Of a stretch of 31,848 nt of DNA, positions 17,322 to 25,916 are shown piece after piece. The DNA lies in the NCBI GenBank assembly GCA_051278165.1, contig JBNMNW010000033.1:1-31848 (forward strand), read 5' to 3'. The notes beneath the pieces were generated by a model that ran no database searches, had not been told where the DNA came from, and worked only from the letters and a program-made list of their open reading frames with translations. A program made the translations under genes and the position numbers. Every line of letters starts with the position of its first letter. The first letter of the stretch is position 1. Source of the DNA: GCA-2684655 sp051278165 (GTDB taxonomy: Bacteria > Planctomycetota > UBA1135 > UBA2386).

Positions 17322-18411
17322 TGATCGGCATGACGACGTAAGTGAACGACTCACCAAGAGTGAACTTCGCCGGCATCGAGTCGTCGGACATATCGAGCCG
17401 GATCTGATCGAGAGCGCACTGACGCAGTGCTTCCAAGATGTAGTCCGGATTAAAGTTGATGCTACCACCAGCGCCCTTAACGACTGCGTCAATTGATACG
17501 TCAGCACGCCCGCGCGAAGAGCTTTCAGCAGTCATTCGCAATGTGTTTTCGCCGACATCGAACTTAACCATGCGCATCTCAGCGGCACACAGGATGGCCG
17601 CGCGACGCAAAGCACTCTCGAGCACGGCCTTCTGGATCTCGACCGTGGTGTCGGCCGACTTAGGCATGACGCCTTCGTAATCGGGGAAGCGCGTGTCGAG
17701 CAACTGACTGACCAGCTGCGTCTGACCGGTCGTGAAGACCACCTGCTTTTCGCCGACTTCGATCACAAGGTTCTCCTTGCTGCCTTCGTTCAGAGCGCGC
17801 GCCAACGTGCTCAGAGCACGCAACGGCACGACCGCTTTGAACTGCACGTCGTCTTCGGTCTGGAGGTTTTCGTAGCTGATCGCGAGTCGTCGACCATCAG
17901 TCGCCACCAGACGCACACAGCCGGCCCCAGCATCCACCAGGACGCCGTTAATTGCGTAGCGGGTTTCTTCCCTCGCTGCGGCAAACATCGTCTCCTGGAT
18001 CATCCTGTGGAACACACCGCTTGGCATCTCGAGGCGCTTGCCAGATGCCAAGGTCGCTTCGGCCGGGAACTGCTCAGGGTCTTCGCCGAGCAACACAAAC
18101 GATCCTCCGCCACTCTCGATGCGGCAACGCAGGTCCGTGCTCTCAAGTGTCACCGTAGGGTCGCTGAGTTCTCGCAGCAGTGCCGCGGTCTCTTTGCCTG
18201 GCAGAAGCACGGTGCCCTCCTTGAAGACCTTGACTGAGTCGAGGCGAACTTTTGCAGCCATCTCAAGGTCTGTGGCGAAAAGTCCGATGCCATCGCTGTC
18301 TGCACGCAACAACACGTTCTGAAGGATCGGCTTGGTGGTCTTCGAAGGAACCACGGACGACACAACACTGACAGCTTCCAGTAAGGCTGCTCGATCGCAG
18401 AGAATCTTCAT
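17311..18411 (-). CDS. dnaN: DNA polymerase III sliding clamp (beta subunit)
   Basis: A 366-residue protein of normal length for the beta clamp. It starts MKILCDRAALLEAVSVVSSVVPSK and shows ILQNVLLRADSDGIGLFATDLEMA in domain 1, ETRYAINGVLVDAG and ATDGRRLA in the middle domain, and ends with FTYVVMPISGA, the family's conserved C-terminus (VMP-x-R/I). The dimeric ring tethers polymerase to DNA. No Shine-Dalgarno sequence precedes the ATG (GCCTGCCAACG). It is separated from dnaA by 840 bp, so it likely has its own promoter. The stop codon is inside a tandem repeat array. Confidence 0.95.
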   Translation of the reverse strand: MKILCDRAALLEAVSVVSSVVPSKTTKPILQNVLLRADSDGIGLFATDLEMAAKVRLDSVKVFKEGTVLLPGKETAALLRELSDPTVTLESTDLRCRIESGGGSFVLLGEDPEQFPAEATLASGKRLEMPSGVFHRMIQETMFAAAREETRYAINGVLVDAGAGCVRLVATDGRRLAISYENLQTEDDVQFKAVVPLRALSTLARALNEGSKENLVIEVGEKQVVFTTGQTQLVSQLLDTRFPDYEGVMPKSADTTVEIQKAVLESALRRAAILCAAEMRMVKFDVGENTLRMTAESSSRGRADVSIDAVVKGAGGSINFNPDYILEALRQCALDQIRLDMSDDSMPAKFTLGESFTYVVMPISGA

Positions 18412-18493
18412 CGTTGGCAGGCCAGTGAGAGACGGGCCACAGGTAGGAGGCTGAACAGAGAACTCAGAAGCAGTGGGACTCGACTCAAAAGAA

Positions 18494-18519
18494 GCACCGG
18501 TTTGCTAAGCAACTGGTGC
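18494..18519. repeat. Imperfect inverted repeat upstream of dnaN
   Basis: GCACCGGTTTGC and GCAACTGGTGC arms around TAA, with one mismatch and one bulged base. It lies about 85 bp upstream of the dnaN start and may be an operator or hairpin in the dnaN leader. Confidence 0.4.
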
Positions 18520-18565
18520 AGCGTTCGAGCGGTCAGGTTTTGCAGCAGCACGGGGTGAGTGTGTT

Positions 18566-18586
18566 AGAGAGAGAAATTCTCTCTCT
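18566..18586. repeat. Perfect 10-bp palindrome of AG/CT alternation
   Basis: AGAGAGAGAA, a single A, then TTCTCTCTCT: two perfect 10-bp arms with a 1-bp centre. It is about 155 bp upstream of dnaN in the dnaA-dnaN gap. It could be a protein-binding site; the low-complexity nature means chance or slippage is also possible. Confidence 0.5.
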
Positions 18587-19175
18587 TCCATCATCAACCG
18601 TGGTGTCACGAGTCTGGAGATTACTCGCTGAACCCCGCCATATCGATGTAGAAACCCACCTTCCGGGCCATCCTGTGTTCTTGATAACTGCTTGGAAACC
18701 GTACTTTGGCTTCCCCGGAGTTTCCCCCAATCGAGGCCTGCAAAGATCTAGGCATCGATCGCCGGGAGAACCATCCACGCTTGTCCGCGGATGCTCCAAA
18801 CCATGTCCCTAGGGTTTTCACGGGTTTCGTGACGTTTGAGCGCCTTCTGCTGCTACCTGAGCTTGTCGATGGCCTCAATTCGTCAAGAGATTGGGCGTCA
18901 AAAGAAGGGCGTTCAGGCCGACAGTTGCGGTTGCGTAAACGGCTGTTGCGGGGTGCGTAGAGGGTCATCCGGGCGACTTCGAGTGTGGCAGCCGTCAGCC
19001 TACAACAGAGCCGTCACGATCTGAAGCTTCGCCTCAATCGCTAGGGGTAGGGTGTAGGGCCACCAGGTGCATGGCACACCGGGAGGGACGCGGCCGAGGA
19101 CGTTGCTGTGAGCCAACGTCCTGGCGGGCCTCGAGGCCCGAGCACGATGTCGCATTCGTGCGGATGCTGGTTCAG

Positions 19176-19238
19176 ACCAACTGCTGGCTGGACCAGCTGA
19201 CCTGCCTGGCCAACTGCCGAGCTAGGTCAGCAGTTGGT
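19176..19238. repeat. Inverted repeat downstream of dnaA
   Basis: Perfect 11-bp arms ACCAACTGCTG (19176) and CAGCAGTTGGT (19228) enclose a 41-bp interior that contains more CCAACTGC, CAGCTG and CTGGNCAG elements, so several alternative hairpins can form. It begins about 13 bp after the dnaA stop on the sense strand. A terminator-like or 3' stability structure is likely, and on the sense strand the elements recur about every 16-17 bp. Confidence 0.5.
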
Positions 19239-19251
19239 TCATACCTCAGGC

Positions 19252-21144
19252 TTACGTGCGGAACGAACGCGTCATCAAGCGACTGCTAAGACCGTCGAGC
19301 AGTTCCTTGAACATGCGGTCCTTGGTCGAACGGTCACGCACCTTGTTGACTGCGTAGATGACGGTCGTGTGGTCGCGGTTGCCGAAGATCTTACCGATGT
19401 CTTCGAGGGAGCTCTCGGTGTGCTCACGCAGCAGGAACATTGCGATCTGACGTGGCATACTGACCGCTTGGGTGCGGCTCTTGCCGATCAGTTCGCGCGC
19501 CGTGATGGCGAATTCACCAGTGATCAGCGCCATCACTTCTTCTGACGTCACTTGGGCGCGCCGCATCGGCATACCGCGCAAGCAACTCTCAGCGAGAGAG
19601 AGCGAGATCGGTTGGTCGGTGATCGCTGCGAAGCCGACGACCTTGATGACTGCACCTTCGAGTTCGCGGATGTTCGACGTCACGCGTTCGGCAAGGAACT
19701 GCGCCACTTCGTCCGGCAGCTCGACACCACGGCCAGCGGCCTTGCTGCTGACGATGGCCTTACGTGTGTCGACACACGGGGCTTCCACTTCGGCGACTAG
19801 ACCCCATTTGAAGCGCGAAACGAGTCGTTCTTCGATAGTGGGGATTTCGACTGGCGGACGATCTGACGACAGCACGATCTGACGCTGTCCATCGAACAGT
19901 GCGTTGAACGTGTGGAAGAACTCGTCCTGCGTCTTCTCCTTGTTGGCCAGGAACTGCACGTCATCGATGACAAGCACGTCGGCACCACGGTGGTAGTCGC
20001 GGAAATTGTCGATCTGGTGAGCTTGGATCGCTTGGATGTAGGAGTTGGTGAAGTCTTCGCAGCTCATGTAGAGCACGCGAGCGTTCGGATCACGGCGCAG
20101 AACCGTGTGGCAGATGGCTTGCAGCAAGTGGGTCTTGCCGAGTCCAACATTGCCGTGCACAAACAACGGGTTGTATGCGTGGCCGGGGTTCTCACCAATC
20201 GCTAGTGCCGAGGCGTGTGCGAGGCGGTTGCATGGACCAACAACGAAGCGATCGAACGTGTAGTTCGGGTTGAGTGGGTGCCCAACGCGGCGACCCTGAC
20301 CAGATCGGTTGGCTTGGCCCTGATACTGCTGACCTGCTTGGTATTGGTTGCCGTGATGTTGAGGAGCCCGGTGCTGAGGAGCCTGGTGCTGAGGAGCCTG
20401 GTGCTGGTAGGCATGGGGTTGAACCTGATGAGGCTGCGCAGGAACAGAGCCCATCTGGTTCGCAACCTGCGGGGCTGCGTTGTTCGTAGGCATCGCATTG
20501 CGAGTCTGCGTCGTACGAGTCTGAGGCGGCACCGGCAATCCATCAATGTTCCGGGTGCGAGCTTCGGCCGTGTTGCGCATCACGCGCTCGATCTCATCAG
20601 CGGGCGTGGTTTGCACCAAGCGCAGGCTGTCTTGACCATCTTCTGCACGGTGGGTCATCACCAGGCGACGACGACCGTTCGGTTTGCCTAGCGAGTCGAC
20701 AGCGGCTTGCATCTCGGACAAGAAGTTCTTGGCGAGCCAATCGCGGACGAACTGACTCGTCACCGACAACTCGACTTCGGTTTCATCGGCGCGGGCCACG
20801 ATCAAGGAGCGGAACCATGTCTCTAGTTGCTCGCGACGAACGCGGGAGACTAGGTGGTTGAGAAGGTGCTGGAGCAACTCGTCATTGCGACTGCTCGTGT
20901 CGACCGCAACTGCATGACTCGCAGTATTGGCCAGATTCTCTTCGGACTGCTTCTCTACGGACAACTCGGCGTCTGCCAAGGTTTCAGTGTAGCGAGCAGC
21001 ATCGTCGCTGGCAGCATTGTCGCTTGCAGCATCGTCGCGAGCAGCATCGGACTGTGAGGATCCGGCTGGGCTAGCGGAGGGGTTCCCTCGTGAGGAACTG
21101 GAGGAACTAGAGGAACTAGAGGCGTTGGGGTTGTGGACCACCAT
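19252..21144 (-). CDS. dnaA: Chromosomal replication initiator DnaA with long low-complexity N-terminus
   Basis: A 630-residue protein, well above the usual 450-500. Domain I is at about 88-170 (LLNHLVSRVRREQLETWFRSL). It is preceded by about 85 extra residues with an eleven-Ser run (9-18) and DAA/DDAAS repeats. Linker domain II (about 175-290) is long and rich in Gln, His and Pro, with APQHQ-type repeats (250-262). Domain III AAA+ has Walker A GNVGLGKTH (331-339), Walker B VLVIDDVQF (390-398) and sensor SSDRPP. Domain IV carries the DnaA-box recognition signature LEDIGKIFGNRDHTTVIYA (580-598). It initiates chromosome replication and opens the origin. Shorter in-frame starts cannot be excluded, but the ATG at 21144 gives continuous coding. 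Confidence 0.95.
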   Translation of the reverse strand: MVVHNPNASSSSSSSSSSRGNPSASPAGSSQSDAARDDAASDNAASDDAARYTETLADAELSVEKQSEENLANTASHAVAVDTSSRNDELLQHLLNHLVSRVRREQLETWFRSLIVARADETEVELSVTSQFVRDWLAKNFLSEMQAAVDSLGKPNGRRRLVMTHRAEDGQDSLRLVQTTPADEIERVMRNTAEARTRNIDGLPVPPQTRTTQTRNAMPTNNAAPQVANQMGSVPAQPHQVQPHAYQHQAPQHQAPQHRAPQHHGNQYQAGQQYQGQANRSGQGRRVGHPLNPNYTFDRFVVGPCNRLAHASALAIGENPGHAYNPLFVHGNVGLGKTHLLQAICHTVLRRDPNARVLYMSCEDFTNSYIQAIQAHQIDNFRDYHRGADVLVIDDVQFLANKEKTQDEFFHTFNALFDGQRQIVLSSDRPPVEIPTIEERLVSRFKWGLVAEVEAPCVDTRKAIVSSKAAGRGVELPDEVAQFLAERVTSNIRELEGAVIKVVGFAAITDQPISLSLAESCLRGMPMRRAQVTSEEVMALITGEFAITARELIGKSRTQAVSMPRQIAMFLLREHTESSLEDIGKIFGNRDHTTVIYAVNKVRDRSTKDRMFKELLDGLSSRLMTRSFRT

Positions 21145-21612
21145 ATGTGTCGGGTCGAGGGCTTACTGGTGCGGTGGGTCAAGTGAGCGGTCTGAGAGGA
21201 GAGGGCGCGCTCCAGGCATGAGCGCGTCAGAATCTAGGCAGGATCCTGAGTACAGACCGGTGGCAGGAGGTGTTGTTTATCGTTCACAACAGGTCGATTG
21301 GAAGCTCTGTGGCCCCAACCGTATGGGATGGTCCCTGGGTTGTTGAGACGGGTGACTCTGACGGAAACCCGTGCCATGGGGAGGCGCGGGTTTGGAGCTT
21401 GGACGATGGTTAGGCGACCATCGTGTTCGGCTCGCAACTGACCTGGGCTTTTCTATCTGGCACCCCGAGTGTTGCAAGTCTGCTCAAGCAACTTTGCCCA
21501 GCGAAACCTTCATCGTTGCCAACACGATCTTGACGAGTTGTGAACGTCTCTCCTGGGGAAAACAACGACTTGGAGACGTCGCTGCGATCACGTTTGCGGG
21601 CCTCAATTCGGG
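21145..21612. other. Gene-free region upstream of dnaA
   Basis: 468 bp between dnaA and the cysteine desulfurase gene, both on the minus strand. No coding sequence is supported. It should hold the dnaA promoter and is a candidate origin region. It contains the inverted repeat at 21271-21291, and the 10-mer CGTTCACAAC (21281-21290) recurs in opposite orientation at 21537-21546. No canonical DnaA box was seen. Confidence 0.5.
21271..21291. promoter_or_regulatory. Candidate operator upstream of dnaA
   Basis: TGTTGT - 9 bp - ACAACA inverted repeat (TGTTGTTTATCGTTC then ACAACA), about 130 bp upstream of the dnaA start. Such a spacing suits a dimeric regulator. The TTATC and CACA halves also resemble a DnaA box split by three bases. 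Function is speculative. Confidence 0.35.
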
Positions 21613-22737
21613 CTAGTTTTTTTTGCCCAAGCGAAGCATCAGGTCACCGACGAGTGCGCCGACATGCGCGCACTCTTCAGCGCGGTTTTGCCAGTCGAAG
21701 CTGAACCGAACACATGCCCGGGCGCGTGCTTCATGAACGCCGATCGCTGTCAAGATTTTTGGTGCAGTCATCGACCCAGAAGAGCAAGCAGATCCATGCG
21801 ATGCCTCGACGCCGGCGAGATCCAAGGCCGGCAGCAAGTTGCGGCCCTCAACGTCTTCGAAGCACAACATCACGGTGTTCGAGACACTGTTGGCTAGAGG
21901 CGTCAAAACTCTATGTGGGCATGAACGGCCTTCTAGACCATCTAAGAACGCTTTGCGATTGCGTGCCATAGCCAGCGCGCGTTGCGGTTGTTCGGTGATT
22001 GCAAGTTCGATCGCTAAAGAATTCGCAGCGGCAAGCGACGGGCTCTGCGTGCCAGGTCGAAGACCAAACTCTTGTCCGCCACCAAGCATGAGAGGCTTCA
22101 GCTTGCCTTCTAAGCCGCGACCGAGCAGCACGCCGTGTCCACGTAGGCCGCCAGCTTTGTGAGGCGACAGAGCGACTACGGCATCACTGGTGATGAGCTC
22201 ACGGATGCAAACTCGTCCGAGAGTTTGGGCAGCGTCAATGACGATTGGGACATCACAATTACGCGCAACTCGGATTGCTGCTTCGGTGTCTTGCAGAGTG
22301 CCAAGTTCGCTCTGAGCATGAACGAGACAAACAAGTCCGATTGCTTCCGTTGGAGCGGTGACAACTGCTGCGCCATGAGCATCGATGTCCCACTTGCAAA
22401 CGCCGCGCCACTCGGCAGACTCACGCATGGCTGGGTGCTCCACATCGCTGACTAGCACCGGCAGTTTTGGATCGCCCAAACCGCGCATTGCCATGTTGGC
22501 GGCTTCGGTTCCACCACTGGTGAACACGACATCTTCGGCGGGCAATTCGAACAAGTCCGCAATGCGTTGGCGGGCTTGTTCCAGGACGCCGCGCGCACGC
22601 CGGCCGGCCGTATGCGTGCTCGCTGGATTGGCTGGGCAACGTTCTTCAGTCGCAATGAACTCAGCTAAGACTTCCGGTAGCGCGGGCGCACCCGCGTTGA
22701 AATCGCAAAACCAGGGACCTTTAGGAGTGTCGCTCAA
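21613..22737 (-). CDS. Cysteine desulfurase (NifS/IscS-like, class V aminotransferase)
   Basis: A 374-residue PLP enzyme. The TTG start at 22737 overlaps the bshA stop (TTGA), which implies translational coupling. Motifs: FTSGGTEAANMAM (72-84), NPAS near the N-terminus, IDAAQTLGR (167-175) for the PLP-binding Asp, SPHKAGGLRGHG with the Schiff-base Lys194, and the active-site loop SHGSACSSG with Cys318. It would release sulfur from cysteine as an enzyme persulfide for Fe-S clusters or thiolated tRNA. The short catalytic loop (ASHGSACSSG) is of the NifS/IscS kind. No iscU-like partner is nearby, so the acceptor is unknown. Linkage to bshA ties it to thiol metabolism. Confidence 0.88.
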   Translation of the reverse strand: MSDTPKGPWFCDFNAGAPALPEVLAEFIATEERCPANPASTHTAGRRARGVLEQARQRIADLFELPAEDVVFTSGGTEAANMAMRGLGDPKLPVLVSDVEHPAMRESAEWRGVCKWDIDAHGAAVVTAPTEAIGLVCLVHAQSELGTLQDTEAAIRVARNCDVPIVIDAAQTLGRVCIRELITSDAVVALSPHKAGGLRGHGVLLGRGLEGKLKPLMLGGGQEFGLRPGTQSPSLAAANSLAIELAITEQPQRALAMARNRKAFLDGLEGRSCPHRVLTPLANSVSNTVMLCFEDVEGRNLLPALDLAGVEASHGSACSSGSMTAPKILTAIGVHEARARACVRFSFDWQNRAEECAHVGALVGDLMLRLGKKN

Positions 22738-23837
22738 CTAAGCACACGTTCGTAGATAGACTCGTATTGGGCGACGATTCGGTCAGTTGAGAAGCACTCG
22801 ATGGCGCGCTTGCGGGCCGCGATCGACTGGCTCGTGTGCAGCTCGGGGTTGCTCAGCAGTTCGATCGCCGCGTGGGCCATCAACTCCGGCTCCGAGAACG
22901 GAACCAGGCTGCCGGTGTTGCCGATGACCTCGCTGACACCGCCGACTGCGGTGCTGACGCACGGCACACCACAACTCATTGCCTCTAACATAGATAAGCC
23001 GAAACTCTCGGTTTGCGATGCCGACAAGAACAGGTCTGCCGTTGGCAGCACTTGCTCGAGGTCATCACGCATGCCGAGGTGATCGACCCGGTGACGGCAG
23101 CCAAGGTCTGCGGCGACTGCGAGGGCGTGCTCCCGGTCGGGACCGTCGCCCAGCAGTAGCAGGCGCGCGGGCATCTGCTTCTGGATCGAGGCAAAGGCGC
23201 GCACCACGTCGGCGACGCGCTTGACCGGTCGGAAGTTGGACGCGTGCACGATAATCCGCTCGCCGTCCTCACGTTGGTGCCATGGCTTGTGGTCGGTGGG
23301 CTTGAAACGCTCCGTGTCGACGAAGTTGTGCACCACGTCGATGTCCTTCTTCACCCCGAACATCAGGTGGGTTTCGTCAGCGAGATACTGACTGACCGCC
23401 GTGACGGCATCCGATTGCTCTAGTGCGAATCTGGTTGGCCGCAAGTAGGCGCGGTCGCTGCCGACGACGGTGATGTCGGTGCCGTGCAGTGTGGTCACGA
23501 ACTTCAAGCTGCCGCCGCACATGCTTCGCGCCAGGAAGGCACTTACAGCATGCGGAATAGCGTAATGAACATGGAAGAGGTCGACCTTCGCCTCTTCGCG
23601 CACTTCGAGCATGCGTGTCGCTAATGCTAAATCGTATGGAGGGTAGCGAAATAGCGGGTAAGCGGTCACTGCGACTTCATGGAATCGCAGGCCCGGAATG
23701 CCGCCGCGCAAACGACTAGGGCGGTCATAGCTCAGGAGATGGAGTTCGTGGCCGCGCGCTGCGAGGGCCATGGCCATCTCGGTAGCGACGACGCCACTTC
23801 CGCCGACGGTTGGGTAACAGACGATGCCGATCCGCAT
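22734..23837 (-). CDS. bshA: BshA: N-acetyl-alpha-D-glucosaminyl L-malate synthase
   Basis: A 367-residue GT4-family, GT-B fold glycosyltransferase. It begins MRIGIVCYPTVGGSGVVATEMAMALAARGHELHLLS (quoted in part), a pattern highly typical of BshA, then YPLFRYPPYDLAL and HVHYAIPHA. The C-terminal half has VHASNFRPVKRV and ESFGLSMLEAMSCGVPCV, the nucleotide-sugar binding E-x7-E region. BshA joins GlcNAc from UDP-GlcNAc to L-malate, the first step of bacillithiol synthesis. The assignment is reinforced by bshB and bshC a few kb away. It follows the GHKL-like gene by 19 bp and overlaps the desulfurase gene by 4 nt, so all three are probably one operon. No Shine-Dalgarno sequence. Confidence 0.88.
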   Translation of the reverse strand: MRIGIVCYPTVGGSGVVATEMAMALAARGHELHLLSYDRPSRLRGGIPGLRFHEVAVTAYPLFRYPPYDLALATRMLEVREEAKVDLFHVHYAIPHAVSAFLARSMCGGSLKFVTTLHGTDITVVGSDRAYLRPTRFALEQSDAVTAVSQYLADETHLMFGVKKDIDVVHNFVDTERFKPTDHKPWHQREDGERIIVHASNFRPVKRVADVVRAFASIQKQMPARLLLLGDGPDREHALAVAADLGCRHRVDHLGMRDDLEQVLPTADLFLSASQTESFGLSMLEAMSCGVPCVSTAVGGVSEVIGNTGSLVPFSEPELMAHAAIELLSNPELHTSQSIAARKRAIECFSTDRIVAQYESIYERVLS

Positions 23838-23856
23838 GGTGCGGATCTTACGCGAA

Positions 23857-24462
23857 TCACATCAATTCGCTTCGATCCGTCGCCATCACTTGTGGCAGTT
23901 CGATCATCAAGAACAGGTCTTGGCCGTCTCGGCGCATTTGGCAGGTGCCACCGAGCTCCTCAACGAACTCGCGCAACGTCTCGCCGCGATCACTGGCGAT
24001 GCCGCCGTTGGGTTGGCTACCGAGGCTCTCGATCTCGAACAGCACTGAGCCGCTATCTACTCGGGTGCTCAGGCGCAGTTCATCGCCAGGTCCGAGCGGT
24101 GCCACGGCCAATACCATGGCACGTTGCACGGCAACGTTTACCAGTGCAGCTGGCGCGGCGACCAGGGCAGACTCGGTCGTCAGTATTTGGCGCATCACGA
24201 TCGGCACCGTCAGTTCCTGCAGGCAGGACTCGGCGACACGCGCCACGACCTGGTTGATGTTGGTCTCATCCGATTCCATCTCGACGACCAACATCGACTC
24301 GACCAGTTCCTGCAGTATGCCAGTCTCGTCTTCGAGACGATCTCCGGTGCCGAAGTCGACGTCTTCACCCTTCTCTTGTAGGTGGAGGGCTTCATCGTCG
24401 ATGCGGCCCAGGCACTGGCCCAGCAGTGAGGTCAGCTTGTCGAGGTCGTCGTTGGGTGCCAT
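23857..24462 (-). CDS. Degenerate histidine-kinase-like (GHKL ATPase) protein
   Basis: A 201-residue protein from the ATG at 24462 (MAPNDDLDK); TTG/ATG starts at 24507 and 24498 are possible. The N-terminal half is helical and acidic. Residues about 75-195 follow the layout of a kinase ATPase domain: INQVVARVAESC, a helix LVNVAVQRAMVLAVA at the N-box position, LRLSTRVDSGSVLFEIES, and a C-terminal LREFVEELGGTCQMRRDGQDLFLMIELP that closely resembles the G2-to-end part of HATPase_c. The N-box Asn and the D-x-G-x-G box are not recognisable, and there is no phospho-acceptor His motif, so ATP binding is doubtful. It lies between parA and bshA. The family assignment is by pattern only. Confidence 0.5.
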   Translation of the reverse strand: MAPNDDLDKLTSLLGQCLGRIDDEALHLQEKGEDVDFGTGDRLEDETGILQELVESMLVVEMESDETNINQVVARVAESCLQELTVPIVMRQILTTESALVAAPAALVNVAVQRAMVLAVAPLGPGDELRLSTRVDSGSVLFEIESLGSQPNGGIASDRGETLREFVEELGGTCQMRRDGQDLFLMIELPQVMATDRSELM

Positions 24463-24712
24463 AGCTCCGGTGCTATCGGCAGTGCATCGACCTGACATAA
24501 GGGGCAACCCTGCGAACGTATCAAGCCGCCTTCACCTGGCCGTGATCAGCCTCGCTACTAGTGGTGCTTGCCGCTGGCAGCGCCCTCAGCCGGTGCGATG
24601 CGATCTGGCTGGCGGCCGGCCCGCGAGTCGCTGCGGACCGCTGGCTCTGGTAGCTGGCTCGGATCTCGTCAAGATCGAGCGCACGCTGTCGAACGAGTGA
24701 GGTGTTGAAAGC

Positions 24713-25816
24713 CTACCTGTCGGCAGAGGCTTCTGCTGCTGCTGGTGGCTCGTCCGAACGCTCGACGAGTTCGGGATCGTCGAGCGGCGCATCGCCGGGT
24801 TCTTCTTCGGCTGCAGCGTTTGCTGCAGCGTTTGGTGCATCGTCTAATGCTACGTCTGCTGCTGTTGCTACGGCTTTTTCAGCAACCGGTTCGTCCGCTG
24901 CAACCGCAGTGGTTTCCTCGAGTTCCACGTCTTCGTCGTCCTCGAGTTCCGCCTCGTCCTCGTCGTCCTCGAGTTCCTCAACCTCTTCTTCGAACTCCTC
25001 CTCTTCGTCTTCTTCCAGCTCAGCAATAGCCGCCGCTGCAATGTCGTTCATGCCGATCTTCTGCATGAACTCGATGGCGAAGGCCGCGTAGTCCTTGGCA
25101 CCGTTGCTGTCCGGAGCGTGCTCAAAGATCGTGCGGCCAAAGCTCGGCGCTTCGGCCAGCTTGACGTTGTTGCGGATGCGCGCGGTGGTCAGTAAGTCGC
25201 CGAAGTGCTCTTTGATCTCAGCGAGCACTTCCATCGACAGGTTGGTGCGCGAATCGAGCATGCAGGGCAGCACGCACGCGATCTTCAGGTTGGGGTTGAG
25301 CTGGCTTTGCACGAGGTCAATGACCTCAAGCAGCTTGGCCATGCCCTGCAGCGACAAATACTCCGCCTGCATGGGGATCACGACGTAGTCGGCGGCGACC
25401 AGCGCGTTGGCACTGAGCACACCGAGCGACGGCGGGCAGTCGAACAGCACGAAGTCGTAAAGCTCTTCCGCCTTGGCCTTGTCGAGCGCGCGGCGAAGGA
25501 TCGTCTCGCGGCCAATGCGGTTGGCCAGCACCTGTTCGACGCCAGCGAGCGACGTGTCACTAGGAACGACAAACAGGTTGGGCAGCGCGGTCTCCTGCAC
25601 CAGGTCAGCTAAAGGCGTGTCGTCGATGAGCAGGTTGGTCAGCGTGTGGCTTTCCATGTCCGGCCGCTTGTCGACATGCACGGTCATGTTCGCCTGGGGA
25701 TCCAGGTCGAGTAGCAGTGCCCGTTGTCCGTGATGGGCCAGGGCTGCGCCCAAATTGACCGTGGTGGTCGTCTTGCCGACACCACCCTTCTGATTAATGA
25801 CCGCGATGCGCTTCAT
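24713..25816 (-). CDS. ParA-family ATPase (Soj-like) with long acidic C-terminal tail
   Basis: A 367-residue protein from the ATG at 25816, supported by GGAG seven bases upstream; the frame continues upstream but only as non-native sequence. Residues 1-258 are a standard ParA: deviant Walker A KGGVGKTTT (10-18), LLLDLDPQAN (34-43), FVLFDCPPSLG (122-132), with SRTNLS and a C-terminal GAKDYAAFAIEF. ParA dimers use the nucleoid to move ParB-bound chromosome origins or other cargo. Residues about 266-367 are an unusual tail of Glu/Asp and Ala/Pro. No parB is in the window, so it may be an orphan ParA with another cargo or one whose parB lies elsewhere. Confidence 0.85.
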   Translation of the reverse strand: MKRIAVINQKGGVGKTTTTVNLGAALAHHGQRALLLDLDPQANMTVHVDKRPDMESHTLTNLLIDDTPLADLVQETALPNLFVVPSDTSLAGVEQVLANRIGRETILRRALDKAKAEELYDFVLFDCPPSLGVLSANALVAADYVVIPMQAEYLSLQGMAKLLEVIDLVQSQLNPNLKIACVLPCMLDSRTNLSMEVLAEIKEHFGDLLTTARIRNNVKLAEAPSFGRTIFEHAPDSNGAKDYAAFAIEFMQKIGMNDIAAAAIAELEEDEEEEFEEEVEELEDDEDEAELEDDEDVELEETTAVAADEPVAEKAVATAADVALDDAPNAAANAAAEEEPGDAPLDDPELVERSDEPPAAAEASADR

Positions 25817-25916
25817 ATGGTGCTCCGAGCCGGCATGTTCGCCCAGTGGTGCCAATGGCGCGAGGCCAATCCTGCGGTTGCCTTCAATTGGGGGCCATTG
25901 TGGCAAGATCACGGCC

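Larger units (their letters stand above)
18412..19251. other. Gene-free dnaA-dnaN intergenic region
   Basis: 840 bp with no convincing coding sequence: the short frames here are rich in Arg and Ser and show no recognisable family. It must hold the dnaN promoter and is one of the two best places for a replication origin. I found no match to the E. coli DnaA box TTATCCACA. It contains several inverted repeats, reported separately at 18494-18519, 18566-18586 and 19176-19238. Confidence 0.5.

Noticed and set aside
18516..18968. Several short frames on both strands in the dnaA-dnaN gap as genes
   Set aside because: They overlap one another, are rich in Arg/Ser, show no family pattern, and none has a credible ribosome-binding site.
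21271..21291. A true DnaA box at TTATCGTTCACA
   Set aside because: The consensus 9-mer is split by three extra bases; I list it only as a possible operator.
24702..25091. A serine-rich plus-strand frame of about 130 codons
   Set aside because: It is the antisense of the acidic ParA tail (GAG/GAC codons read as Ser codons).
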